From assembly GCA_001600875.1 (NCBI GenBank), contig BCLD01000001.1:554162-618161 (forward strand): a DNA stretch of 64,000 nucleotides, read 5' to 3'. The stretch comes from Solicoccozyma terricola. Taxonomy: Eukaryota; Basidiomycota; Tremellomycetes; Filobasidiales; Piskurozymaceae. The notes beneath the pieces are model-generated. The model did no database searches. It was given only the letters and a program-made list of their open reading frames with translations, and had not been told where the DNA came from. The first letter of the stretch is position 1. Each line of letters begins with the position of its first letter. Made by a program: the position numbers and the translations under genes. Positions 54,259-64,000 of the stretch are shown piece by piece.

Positions 54259-55490
54259 ATGACCGAGTGAGTCGCACCATCCCACCATCACAGTACACGT
54301 GCATCCCCCCAGCAAACTCATCCCATCCCTTGTTCCAGCTACTGGGTGTCCAAAAAACAGTATTGGTGCAAGTACTGCTCCATCTTCATTCGCGATGATG
54401 CTCCAGTACGTCTTCTTTCCCCTTGTCGCATGCGCCCATACCAAAAAGTCGGAATGTTAACCACACCGACCATCATCTCCCACCACCTTTACAGTCCAGA
54501 GCTCTTCATGAGAATGGTCTACGCCATCAAGGGAACAAGGAACGCTCACTTCGTGATATGTACAAGACGGGAGAACGAGCAATCAGGGACAAGGAGAGTG
54601 AGAAGAGGCAGATGGCAAGGATAGAAAAGGTGGGTGGGGTGGAAGAGGTTTGTATAATGGACATGAAGAAGTTGATATTCCTCTCCTTTCGTTTGGCTTC
54701 TCCGCAGGAAGCTCTAGCGACTCATCAAGCAGCTGGAGGATCTGTCTTGTCAGATTCAGTCCCTTCCGCCGCCGCCGTCGCCGCCAAACCCTCCGCACGA
54801 CCCAAACCTACAGACATCTACGCGAATTACTCAACGGCAGCATCACTCGGATACATTGATCATGAAGCTATTTATCGAGAAGAACAGCAGAAATTGAAAG
54901 ATCAGAGAATGAAAGAAGGGTTTGTTTCTGGATGGGAAACGATTTCTCAACCTGTAGCTTCGACTTCACAACGACAGTCTGTGATACCAGATATCGTGAA
55001 ATATGACCTCGATCCGGAAGACAACAAGAATGGCGATGGCGACGGCGACGGCGACGGCGACGGGAACAATGGTCGTCGGATAAAACAAACGATAAAAGGC
55101 ACCATGGACGAACACGATTCAGAGGAAGCTCATTCTTTCAAGTTTGAGCACAAGGTTAAACGGATGTTGGACGATGATGAGGATGGATTGGATGACGTAC
55201 AAAGTATCATGAAGAAACTGAAATACAAGGAAAAGCCACTACATGGAGGAAACGACGAGGATACAAAGGGTCTTCTCGATCGATCGAATTGGAATGGGAC
55301 GGTGGGGAAGGAGAATCAACCAGCCGCGGTAAAGTCGGAAGGAACGGAGAATGGTAATGTCGTCGTCGCAGAGGATCAAGAGACGAAACCTGTCGTTCCA
55401 GTCGAAGATAAACCATCGATTGGCGGTGGGATATTCAAGAAGAGAAGGGCGCCTGCTTCTTCGAGTCGTAGTGCACGGCAAAAAGAATGA
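54259..55490 (+). CDS. WBP4: WBP4/FBP21-like splicing factor with U1-type zinc finger
   Basis: Matrin/U1-C-type zinc finger protein of the WBP4 (formin-binding protein 21) family, associated with the spliceosome. Exons: 54259..54266, 54339..54405, 54495..54629, 54708..55490; 993 nt, 330 aa. The first coding exon has only 8 nt (ATGACCGA). Zinc finger at residues 4-37: YWVSKKQYWCKYCSIFI, DDAPSRALHENGLRHQGN, giving C13-x2-C16-x13-H30-x5-H36. Then KERSLRDMYKTGERA and an Ala/Pro linker, YANYSTAASLGYID. The WW domains of animal WBP4 are absent, as in other fungal members. A 5 x 6-bp repeat encodes a Gly-Asp run. C-terminal motif GGGIFKKRRAP is shared with WBP4 proteins. Confidence 0.88.
55032..55061 (+). 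repeat. GGCGAY hexanucleotide repeat in coding sequence
   Basis: Five tandem hexamers (one GGCGAT, four GGCGAC), in frame in the WBP4-like gene, coding alternating Gly-Asp. Confidence 0.9.
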
Positions 55491-55832
55491 TGTCGATGTT
55501 GGGGAGGTTGGGATCGAATCGCCAAAGAGAACACGAGCGCAGATTGTACTTTATTTACCATAGCATTTCTTGTAGCAGCAATTTCACCCGTCACGACGGA
55601 GTTGCTTGCCCGGGCGCTCGCCGTCCGTGACTTCACATACCAACATACCTGTGCAAGGGGCTTCTCACATCACACATCGATCGATCATACACCCTCCTCT
55701 GCGACCAACGCTTCATTACCGGATCGATACAGTCTCTCGTATGACCCCTTCATCATAATTCACCAAGCCAAGTGTGCTGGCAAATCTTCCGTCCGCAACC
55801 TCGTCCCCTCCTTGCTGTAGTGCTACGCGACC
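55491..55832. promoter_or_regulatory. Intergenic region WBP4-like / BUD6
   Basis: 342 bp between tandem genes; no recognisable element. Confidence 0.4.
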
Positions 55833-58800
55833 ATGGCAGTGAGCACCGATACCGATGCAATCGACTCCTACCGGGGTGGTTTCACTGAAATAGTGCGTAT
55901 TATTCACCCACCTACAGCCTCCTCCAACTCACATGGAAACTGCGGTCACTCGACTACTGGTATCGACACGCCAGCTGCTCGAGTCGCTGACCATGTGGTC
56001 GAATGGGCAAACGACGGATCAGGAAGTGAGCGGATGGGGTGCTGCTTGCTTTAATCTCCGGTCCCTGATGTGATTTGAAACCCTTGCATCAGGTCTCTGA
56101 CATTTACGTCAAGCTCGGTAATGATTTCAATACAGCCGTAGCAGCGTTTGGCACCTTTGGCATTCACATGGAGTGAGACGATCGATCGCCGGTCGGCGTG
56201 TCCGTAAATCTATCGGTACTAACGACCCGTCTTTCTCTCCACCGTCTTCCTCTCCACCTCCCAGTGACCTCTCTTCTGTACCAGCTGACCTCCGCGCCTG
56301 TCTCGAATCAGCACTCGGTCTGGAACCCAACACCGAGAATCTCAACATCTACCTCCCAGACATCCGAAACATCATCGTGACCCTTCTCCAAGGGTTGAAG
56401 AACAAGCAGGCCATGTATCGCAGGACAATACGGGAAAGAGACAGTAGCAGCTCAAGTAGAGCCGATCAGATCGCAGAATCTAGTCGGAATGCTCGCCTCA
56501 CCTCAGTGTCACCATCGCGCCAACCTGGTGGTGCGCAGGAGACACCGGGGTCACCGTATCTACGGCGTGATAGTCGAGCGGATGGACGTACGAGTTCAAC
56601 GCCGGAAACTCGGACACCTTCTCGTAACAACAGCTCTGAGCCGCGTGTAGGATCATATCATCAACAGACAAGCAGCTTCATTGACAATTCATCCCAACAA
56701 GCACCCGACCTCCATCAACGACAGGCACCTTCAACGCGTGGAGGGCTTCCATCACGAATGAACGCAGGATCACCGCTACCGCCTGCTCCTCCTGACGCTT
56801 TTCGACCACCTAAACAACGCTTAGATGGTAGGACTCCGTCCCCTACCCCGCCTTCATATGCCTTGCCTGCGAGTAATGGTGCGACATCCGACAGTTCCGA
56901 ACATCGCAGTTCCACATACATGGAACCCGTTCGGCATCGACTCACAGATCCACCATTGTCCTCGGATACCGCACCTCGTATCCAGCCGGGACCACGACCG
57001 ACTCCACCACCCCGTCGCCAGACACCCCCCACCAGCTCTCGCTTCTCGTTGGACTCTGATGTGGACTCGCCTCGTCGCCAGGATCGATCCAGCGCGAGAT
57101 CATCCACGATGGATACGAGTGGGAATCTCGTGAGCCTACCGGTCCTTCCCGCGCTGGAAGAAATCCCGACTCTTCAGAATCCAATCCAACTTGATTCTGA
57201 GCGGGGATCACCAAATCCACTTCCAGCGCAATCGTCCGCAGTTTTGGCAAGTCTGACGGCGTTACAGAACTCGGAAGCGCTCAATAGAAGGGCTTCCAAG
57301 AGGTATTCTCAGTTTCAATACAAGCAGATGCTACCAGGTCATACTCGTGCGCCATCTAGTTCGCTGTTACGCGGTCCACCTGATGGGAGTCCTCAACGGC
57401 CAATGAGGCGGGTGTCCCGGCCTGTGCCACCTGTGCCGCCGATTCCAAGCGTGTCCATCGCCCCTCCCCCGACGACGATCACAGAGTCCGTCAGTAGGGA
57501 GGAAGCGGCGGAAGCAACCGCTACCGACGACGGGGTAGACGAGACTCGTCTGAAGACCGCGGTAGATGTAGCGGGCGAATCGTACAATATTCCGACGTCC
57601 AAACAGGTGGCTACGGAACCTACCGGTGAACCTCTCATCGAAGAGCCTGCACCACTCGTCGCCGAGATCAAAGTCTTTTTGCAATACGGTAGAGAAACGA
57701 AGCGGGCGGTGCTCGATTTCCGCGAGATGACGACAGTTGCCGATTTGAAGGGGATATTCATGAGTAAATTTGATTACACTCCAGACGGTATGGAGCTCTT
57801 TCCGGATGTATACATCAAAGACCCAGCGACTGGTGTTGCTTATCACCTGGAAGAGATCGAGGACATCAAGGCTGACTCTCTTCTAAGCTTGAACATTGAT
57901 CGTGAGTTTGCGGGACAACTTTGGGTGCTCGACCGTTAATATGACTCGTACGTCACAGCCCTGGATCAAGTTCGACAACACTTTGACAACACCATCACAA
58001 CGCTCACTCATGAGATCAAAGATCTCAAGAATAGCATCGTCTCTAACCGTCGTCTATCGACGATCGCGGCGGCGCCACATGCACAGAGTGCCGATCATCT
58101 ATCACCGGTGGTACAGCCTGTCGACCGATCGGTTGACAAACAGCCTCTCCACACGACACCAAAGATATCTACGAGCTCACTACCCACGGTCAGCAGACAA
58201 TCAAGTAACCCCACGCCGGATCTGCATAATCACTTCTCCGAGGTGCAGAATCTTCGTCGGGACCTCGGAATCATGCGACAGGTCTATGTCGATTTTGTCG
58301 CTCAGACCAAGACGACCTTTGAAACTTTGCGAAACCAGACGCAGGCGGTGCGGGAGGTCGCGATCACCAAACTGAAAGGTTCTCGTGCATTGGTAGAGAC
58401 GGGCAAAGAGTCGCTCGAGAAACACTCTCAAGATACGGTGCAGTGCGTGGAGACGATATCCGACACGGTGGATGCCGTCAAAGATGATGTCCTCAAGCGA
58501 CAGATCATGCCGAAACACTCACAGTTGGAGTCGATGCAGACCGATTTAGAAACGGCAAAGGCTCGTGTGGCTGGACTTCGCGAGCAGTTGGCCCTCGCTG
58601 CTCCGTCGTGGAAGCAGACGTGGAATCAAGAGTTGAAAAATGTTCTCGAGGAGCAGCAACTGCTGCAGCATCAGGAAAAACTCGCCAAGGATCTTGAAAA
58701 GGACGTCGAGGAAGCGAGCGCGATGCTCGATACGCTCAAGGAGTACGTCGCCACGAGGCAACAGAGTCTAGGTCAGGGGAAACTGCGGTCGTATCAACCA

Positions 58801-59295
58801 CCCATCGAAACAGATAGCGACGCCCGCCCCAACTTGCTCATGGAGATTCGTACCAAGGACATTGACCCGAACAAGAGGCTCCAGGCGATCGAACAGCAAC
58901 AAAGAGCGCGGCAAAGGGAGATGGCAGAGAAAACGGACGATTTTACTAACGAGCTGAGCGGGTTTGTGTCCGCTAAAAAACTCAAGAGGACCGGAGGTAC
59001 TGAGGAAGCAGAGAGACTTCGTCAGCGGCGGCAGGAACAGCAGCTGAAGAAGATGTTTGATCAAAAGGATGGGTCGGAACCGGGCCGTCAGGGTTCTCTT
59101 TCATCTTTTGCATCCAATTCGTCCCCGACAGTCCGACCCGTAGCATCCGAGGATCAATCGGCGGTGACGGTGACTTTGAACACCGTAGATGTTCCGGAGG
59201 GTGGGACCAGCGATGCCAAGGAGGGTCAGGTCGATGAGAAGGAGGAGGTGTCCAAGGTGGACGAGGTTGAGGATACCGCGTCACGTGATCAGTGA
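55833..59295 (+). CDS. BUD6: Polarity factor Bud6/Aip3
   Basis: Actin- and formin-binding protein that stimulates formin nucleation at the polarisome. Exons: 55833..55838, 55918..56025, 56093..56172, 56265..57901, 57959..59295; 3168 nt, 1055 aa. Exon 1 is 6 nt (Met-Ala) followed by a 79-bp intron. N-terminal helical region: METAVTRLLVSTRQLLESLT, SDIYVKLGNDFNTAVAAF, VPADLRACLESALGL, IRNIIVTLLQGLKNKQAMYR. A Pro/Ser/Arg-rich middle follows (about residues 130-550). The C-terminal AIP3 core begins IKVFLQYGRETKRAVLDF, GMELFPDVYIKDPATGVAYH, LEEIEDIKADSLLSLNIDP, then long coiled coils (NLRRDLGIMRQVYVDFVAQT; KQTWNQELKNVLEEQQLLQH), ending at a Glu/Asp-rich tail. Reading on from the ATG without splicing exon 1 leaves the frame of the conserved METAV motif. 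Confidence 0.93.
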
Positions 59296-59501
59296 AACGC
59301 GTAGGAGTTGAACGCGCAGCTATCCCATTTGGTGTTGTTGCATTCCCTACCTGTTGCCATCTTTACGATCAGCCGTTCAGCTTCACGACTTGTCCATGAC
59401 CCATTACTTGCCACGCTTGCATGACATTTGACGAATTCTCAGAGGATTGAATCGGACCGACGTAACGCCGACAACATCGACCCAGACACCTCTTCCACAG
59501 G

Positions 59502-62075
59502 ATGGCAGAACGACGAAGGCAGGAGCTGGAGGACAAGAGAGCGAAGCTGGCGGAGATGAAGAGAGCTAGAGAACAGCGTCAAGCCATGTTGAAGATGGCC
59601 GAGGGTCCAGGATCTGGCGCAACAACACCGGGAGATGTGAGTGCTGGGATAGGGGGCTAACAGGTCATTTGGCCGTCGAACTCACTCTGACAACCCGTAG
59701 ATGGCCGCCATGTCGAATAGGAAAGACGTTGATGATCTAGTCTCTGCACTGCTGGGACCCACTGCTGGATCATCAACGTTACCATCACGGAGTACAACCC
59801 CTAGCGCTGGACCTTTGCATAGTCATCCTGCCGTTCCACGTTTGCCCAGTGGTGGCACATCGAGACCAGCAACTCCAATCTCTGCTGTGGGGTCTGGTCC
59901 ATCTAGTCGAGGCAGTCGTATGAGCGAAAGGGACCATGGTGATGATCACGCGGGCGTCTCGCCTTTGACGAGCGCACCGCAACCGGATTTGGTAGACGGC
60001 GAGCTGGAGTTGTTTGAAATCCCAACCAAGGCGAGTTTTCTTGCCGTGTTGGTAGGCTCACCAGTTGGTTCACACATTGACGACACGTGGGTTCTGCTGT
60101 AGCATGCCACCATCACCTACTCTCGCGGTGTCCAAACAGCATCTAGCCACGCGAGATCAGCTTCTTTGGATGAAGACGATCAGCGGGAAGACCAGATTGG
60201 ACGGGAGACTGAGGATGACCTTCGTCGGCGATTGGAAGCAGAGTTTGAGGTGGAGAAGCAGCGTCTCGAGCGAGAAATCCGGAGAGAAGAAGAAGAGAGG
60301 CAAAAGTTGGAACAAAGGGTTATTGGTACGTGCCGCGGTGTTTCCGCCGTGTGGGAAAGATTGCTTAACCGCGCTCGCAGATCTGTCCGACGACGAAAGA
60401 CAAAAGATCTATTCGACGGCGGATTTCAGCCGATTTGTAGAAGACTCGAGCAAGATCATTCAGCGTGCTCTGAGTGACGCATACGACTACACGACAGACT
60501 ACCGAATTGGCCTAGACGCGGTGCTGTTAGTCGCTAAGCTATTTGTGTCTGTTCGAGGGTGCAACTGACCATTTCTATAAATGTCAGTTCCAACGACGCC
60601 AACGAGACCAAACTGGTGTGCTCTTTTAAAGACGATAGAGGGACAAAGAACAGGTCGGTCACGTCATTGGACTGGTCTCCCAAGGTCAGTGCGCAGAGGT
60701 TTCGAAAATCGTTTCGGTTGCTCATATATTCGGTCAACCCGGCGACCTTGATAGTTTCCGGAGCTTGTAGCTGCCGGGTACAATAAGAATCCAAAAGCAT
60801 TCAATGACCCTGATGGTATTGTCGCTGTCTGGAATCTCCACCTGCTAGAACGACCGGAATTCGTGTTCCATGCACAGGTGGGTCGTCTTTGTCGTTTTCG
60901 TCGATGGGTTGGTTCTCCTGACCGTGACCTGTTTGTCACTCAGTCCGACGTCTTGTCCGTCGCCTTCTCACCCTTCCACCCAAACTTGATATTCGGCGGG
61001 ACGTACTCTGGTCAGATTCTACTCTGGGATACTCGAGCAAAACACCTTCCCGTTCTCAAATCGCCCTTGTCGGCATCCGGTCATACATATCCCATCTATT
61101 CGATCAAAGTGATTGGTACACAGAATGCACACAATCTCATCACGTCTAGTACGGATGGTTTGGTCTGTAGTTGGGTTACAGATATGCTAGCTCAACCGCA
61201 GGTGGGCGTCGGGCGTCGGGCCGTTGACCATTGACTGGTCGTGATACTGATTCCCCCCCCCCCCCCCCCCCCCCCAAGGAAACCCTGGAATTGGTGAATC
61301 CAGGCCACGCCAAGACCAACGAGGTTTCAATCACTTGCTTTGACTTTCCAGACGACGAGGCGTCAACTTTCTGGATCGGTACAGAGGAAGGTGGTATTCA
61401 TCAGGCGCATCGTTACGACCGTGCTGGTTCAAAGGCTGGATTGAATCTCAAGGATAGCTATCAAAGTCACGCTGGGCCAGTGACGAGTTTGGATTTTCAC
61501 CCGCTCAGAGGACCTGTTGATTTCTCCGACCTTTTCCTCACGACCAGCGTTGATTGGACTGTCAAGCTATGGCGAGCAAGGTCCACTGGAAAGTCGGCAA
61601 CGGCTCTGGCTTCGACTGCTTCCGGAATCACTCGGACGATATCACCATTGATGACATTTGAGGAATCCGATGATCATGTGTATGACACAAAGTGGCATCC
61701 GGCTCATCCTGCCGTGTTTGGGACGGTAGATGGGGGTGGCAAATTTGATTTATGGAATCTGAATGCCGATACCGAGGTGGGTCGTGCGTGTGGGTGGGGG
61801 TGGGGGTGGCACTGCACTGACCATTCGCACGTTTGCAGATACCAATATCATCGATATCTGTCGGGAGTGGTCGGGCTTTGAACAAGTTGGCATGGGATAG
61901 GAAGGACGGACGTCACGTGGGTGTGGGAGGAAGTGATGGCACATTGACAATCTATGACGTCGGGGAGACAGCGATTCCAAAGGACTCTGAGTGGTCTGAC
62001 CTGCAGCGCACGGTGCAAGGGATGCTGCAGCAGGGCCCGGGAGGAGCTGTGGGTGGGTGGGGCGCTGTACCATGA
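59502..62075 (+). CDS. Cytoplasmic dynein intermediate chain
   Basis: WD40 scaffold that binds dynein heavy chain, light chains and dynactin; needed for nuclear migration. Exons: 59502..59636, 59701..60030, 60103..60325, 60381..60546, 60588..60684, 60755..60877, 60944..61201, 61279..61776, 61839..62075; 2067 nt, 688 aa. Start MAERRRQELEDKRAKLAEMK (dynactin-binding coiled coil), Ser/Pro linker, ITYSRGVQT (light-chain binding type), LSDDERQKIYSTADFSRF, RALSDAYDYTTDYRIG, then WD repeats: NRSVTSLDWSPK, FPELVVAAGYNKNPKAFNDP, PEFVFHAQSDVLSVAFSP, GGTYSGQILLWDTR, SITCFDF, VTSLDFHP, TTSVDWTVKLW, VYDTKWHPAHPAVFGTVDG, LAWDRKDG. Two junctions are weak: exon 2/3 uses either a GCGAGT donor at 60031 or GTAGGC at 60052 (seven extra residues), and exon 4/5 needs a 41-bp intron with a poor GTCTGT donor. 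Confidence 0.9.
61253..61275 (+). repeat. Poly-C tract next to an acceptor, dynein intermediate chain intron 7
   Basis: 23 C on the coding strand, immediately followed by AAG and the exon starting at 61279. It is clearly the polypyrimidine tract of this intron. Confidence 0.9.
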
Positions 62076-62324
62076 GAGGGAAATTATAATAAGCCGTCTT
62101 TGCCCGTTTTTCGCTGTATTTGGTGGTTATCAGCGCTTGTTACGACCCGACGCTTCCTTCGCGCCCCCCGCCCCCTCCCTTCCCTTCCTGGGGATGGATT
62201 GATGGTTTATGCGGGGCATGGATCTGACAACACCGACATTACCATCGCATCGTCAACGTTTACCCACGACTGCGCAGTCGCACCTTGCAATCGCATCGCA
62301 TCCTCTCACCCGAATCAAATCGCA
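62076..62324. promoter_or_regulatory. Intergenic region dynein intermediate chain / Zn2Cys6 factor
   Basis: 249 bp between tandem genes, with a C/CT-rich patch near 62160-62190. Confidence 0.4.
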
Positions 62325-64000
62325 ATGTCCGACGCCCTCGATTACGCCCAGATCGCTCGGCAGGCTCGTGAGTTGGGTAGACGGTTGGCTAGACATTCAC
62401 ATCCCTCTCACTCACACTCATCGTGTCCCTCCAGGCCGTCTCGTCGACGCTAAGCGAGCTCAGGCGGCTCTCGATCAGGCAGTGAGTGTGGCCGTCGTCC
62501 AGAGTGCCAGAATCCATCTCACCCGTCTTATGTCAACTATACTCCACAGGCAAGAGAAGAAGCGGGAAACGACAGTGACGCTTGCGTCGACGGGCAACCA
62601 CGCAAACGACTCAAGTACACTCGTAGCACGACCGGTTGTCTCGGTTGTCGCCAGCAAAAAGTCAAATGCGACGAAACAAGACCTACGTGTCTACGATGTG
62701 TAGCTGCAAGACGGTCTTGCGATTACCCACCTCCAAAGGAAGGATCTTCACGCAAGAGATCCAGTTCGACCAAGGCGACAGGTGATAATTCACCAACCTC
62801 CGATAGCAGATTAAACAATTCGAAACTACCTCATCTCACACCACCCGTTCTCAATGGTCAGAATGGTACCCATTCGTTCGCCGCCAACCTGTATCCTGCA
62901 ATCAGCCATGAGCGAGAGAACGTCATGCCGGAAGGCTCCATGCGACCGATGAGCAGCGACGATGGGTCGCAGACGTTTACACAGGATGATCCGCTCTCTG
63001 GGATTCTCATTCAACCAGCGCAACTGGCAGCGAGGGTGAGTGGGTGTCGGATTATACCTTGCACTCGGAAGGAATATCGACCGTTCCGCGCGACTTGTCT
63101 CCCCCCCCCCACCCCCTCACAGACCATGCAAGCTGAATCCCAGTCTGGAGTCGCCTCGTACGATATGGACTGCCTTCACGAATTTATGCAGTTTACTCCA
63201 GGAGCGTCCACTTCATTTCCATCACCAGGCAATCAAAGCGTACCCGTGACCCCGGCAAGGGCAACAGGACCATTCTGCCCTCCTGAAATCCACAGTGTCG
63301 ATGGTCCAACGCAATTCGCTAATCTCAGCAAGTCGGCGCTGTTGAGTAGAAGAACGGGGAAGACGAGGGCAGTACCGGAGAATATCGGCAAACATGTCCC
63401 GCCGCCTGTTCATCTACTGGCTGGTCATATGTCGGTGGAGAGTATTCTGCAGTGAGTAGTCGTGTGTGTGGGTGCGTGCGTGCGTGCGTGGTGTCTGACC
63501 TGTGGCTGTCGGGTGTCACGCAGTGCATTTACCCACGACGACACGTTGTTCGAATTCGGTCCATCTCATCGCTCGTCCGGACAGACTGCTGGTGCCGCTG
63601 GCAGCATTGACGCATTGTCCAACGCTTTCCCATCTCCCACCGCCCGCTCCCTCTTCCTTCATTTCTGCAACTCGACCAGCCGGATCCTCATCACCATGGG
63701 GACCAACAATAATGCTCCGAATCCGTTGCTCGGTTTATGCACGCCAACGAAATTGTTGGACACCGGATCAGCAGCATCAGCAGCACTCAGGATGAGCATG
63801 TTGAGCATGAGCGTCACTCATTTGCCATATGGCGGTGCGCTTGGTATGGGAGGAGAAGCCATGCTCGGTCCATCGTGGGCAGGGCAAAAAGCGTCCCTTA
63901 AAGCGCTTGGCAACAAGTTCAAAAGAGCAGCATTGTCGAACATTTTACTCGCTGCGAGTCCCGAGGGAAGTTCAAACGAGGATGACAGTGTCCTTGCCGC
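62325..64000 (+). CDS. Zn2Cys6 fungal transcription factor (3' truncated by window end)
   Basis: Exons: 62325..62367, 62435..62481, 62550..63035, 63123..63451, 63524..>64000; about 460 residues visible and still open at the edge. The binuclear cluster is at residues 60-87: STTGCLGCRQQKVKCDE then TRPTCLRCVAARRSCDYP, spacing Cx2Cx6Cx6Cx2Cx6C, followed by a basic Arg/Lys/Ser linker (SSRKRSSSTKATG). Downstream: LHEFMQFTPG and, in the last exon, AFTHDDTLFEFGPSHRSSG, which resembles the start of the fungal-specific transcription-factor domain (Fungal_trans_2 type). The short N-terminal exons give an Arg/Ala helix (ARQARRLVDAKRAQAALDQA). A tandem GTGC repeat lies in intron 4. Target genes cannot be inferred. 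Confidence 0.85.
63464..63491 (+). repeat. GTGC/GT microsatellite in transcription-factor intron 4
   Basis: Short GT run followed by four GTGC units within the intron 63452-63523. Confidence 0.8.

Noticed and set aside
55893..55917. 25-bp intron in BUD6 joining a longer first exon
   Set aside because: Too short to splice; the GTGAGC donor at 55839 gives a normal 79-bp intron and the same frame.

Overview
This window is a gene-dense stretch of a fungal nuclear genome. Genes are broken by many short introns (mostly 55-80 bp, GTRNGY...YAG, often with a CTRAY-like branch site). Intergenic gaps are mostly 60-700 bp. The proteins are fungal (Chs7, Set9, Gin4-type kinase, Vps10, Pex1, Osh6-type, Zn2Cys6 factor). 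The intron density (4-18 introns per conserved gene, numerous microexons) and protein style fit a basidiomycete yeast of the Tremellomycetes type (Cryptococcus/Kwoniella/Tremella relatives). That placement is an inference; the sequence alone does not name the species. I saw no tRNA, rRNA, transposon or CRISPR.

Layout, left to right: 3' part of ERF4 (+, palmitoyltransferase subunit) behind an intron full of a 27-bp minisatellite; VMA8 (-, V-ATPase subunit D); SPT8 (+, SAGA WD40 subunit); VPS10 (+, vacuolar sorting receptor); WDR83/MORG1 (-); a large unrecognised zinc-knuckle/coiled-coil protein (-); an Osh6/7-type lipid transfer protein (+); a membrane-anchored hemerythrin-like protein (+); a Ser/Thr/Ala-rich single-pass membrane protein (+); SET9 (+, H4K20 methyltransferase, with a very long tail); CEF1/CDC5 (+, splicing); a Gin4/Hsl1-type kinase (+); PEX1 (+, peroxisomal AAA ATPase); UTP18 (-, U3 snoRNP); GCD2 (-, eIF2B delta); HOP2 (+, meiotic recombination); TMA46 (+, ribosome-associated CCCH protein); CHS7 (-, chitin synthase chaperone) with the same minisatellite in its first intron; a WBP4-like splicing factor (+); BUD6/AIP3 (+, polarity); dynein intermediate chain (+); and the 5' part of a Zn2Cys6 transcription factor (+) that runs off the right edge.

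The genes are unrelated housekeeping loci and do not form a cluster. Several can be paired by process: CEF1, WBP4 and WDR83 (splicing); SPT8 and SET9 (chromatin); UTP18, GCD2 and TMA46 (ribosome/translation); VPS10, OSH and VMA8 (endomembrane); BUD6, Gin4-type kinase and CHS7 (polarity, septum and wall).

The most unusual content is in the introns. (1) A minisatellite built on the 15-mer GCGAGCGYAGCGAGC occurs in two unrelated genes 53 kb apart, in the same orientation relative to transcription both times. (2) Long poly-C runs (10 to 86 bases) sit in the introns of seven genes and poly-G in one, nearly always C on the coding strand; one run contains an assembly gap. (3) Microexons are frequent: coding exons of 7, 8, 9, 10, 10, 11, 11, 14 and 15 nt are needed to keep conserved proteins in frame, and first coding exons of only 3, 6 and 8 nt occur. 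All exon models were built by hand from frame, splice-site consensus and remembered family conservation, and phase was checked by summing exon lengths.
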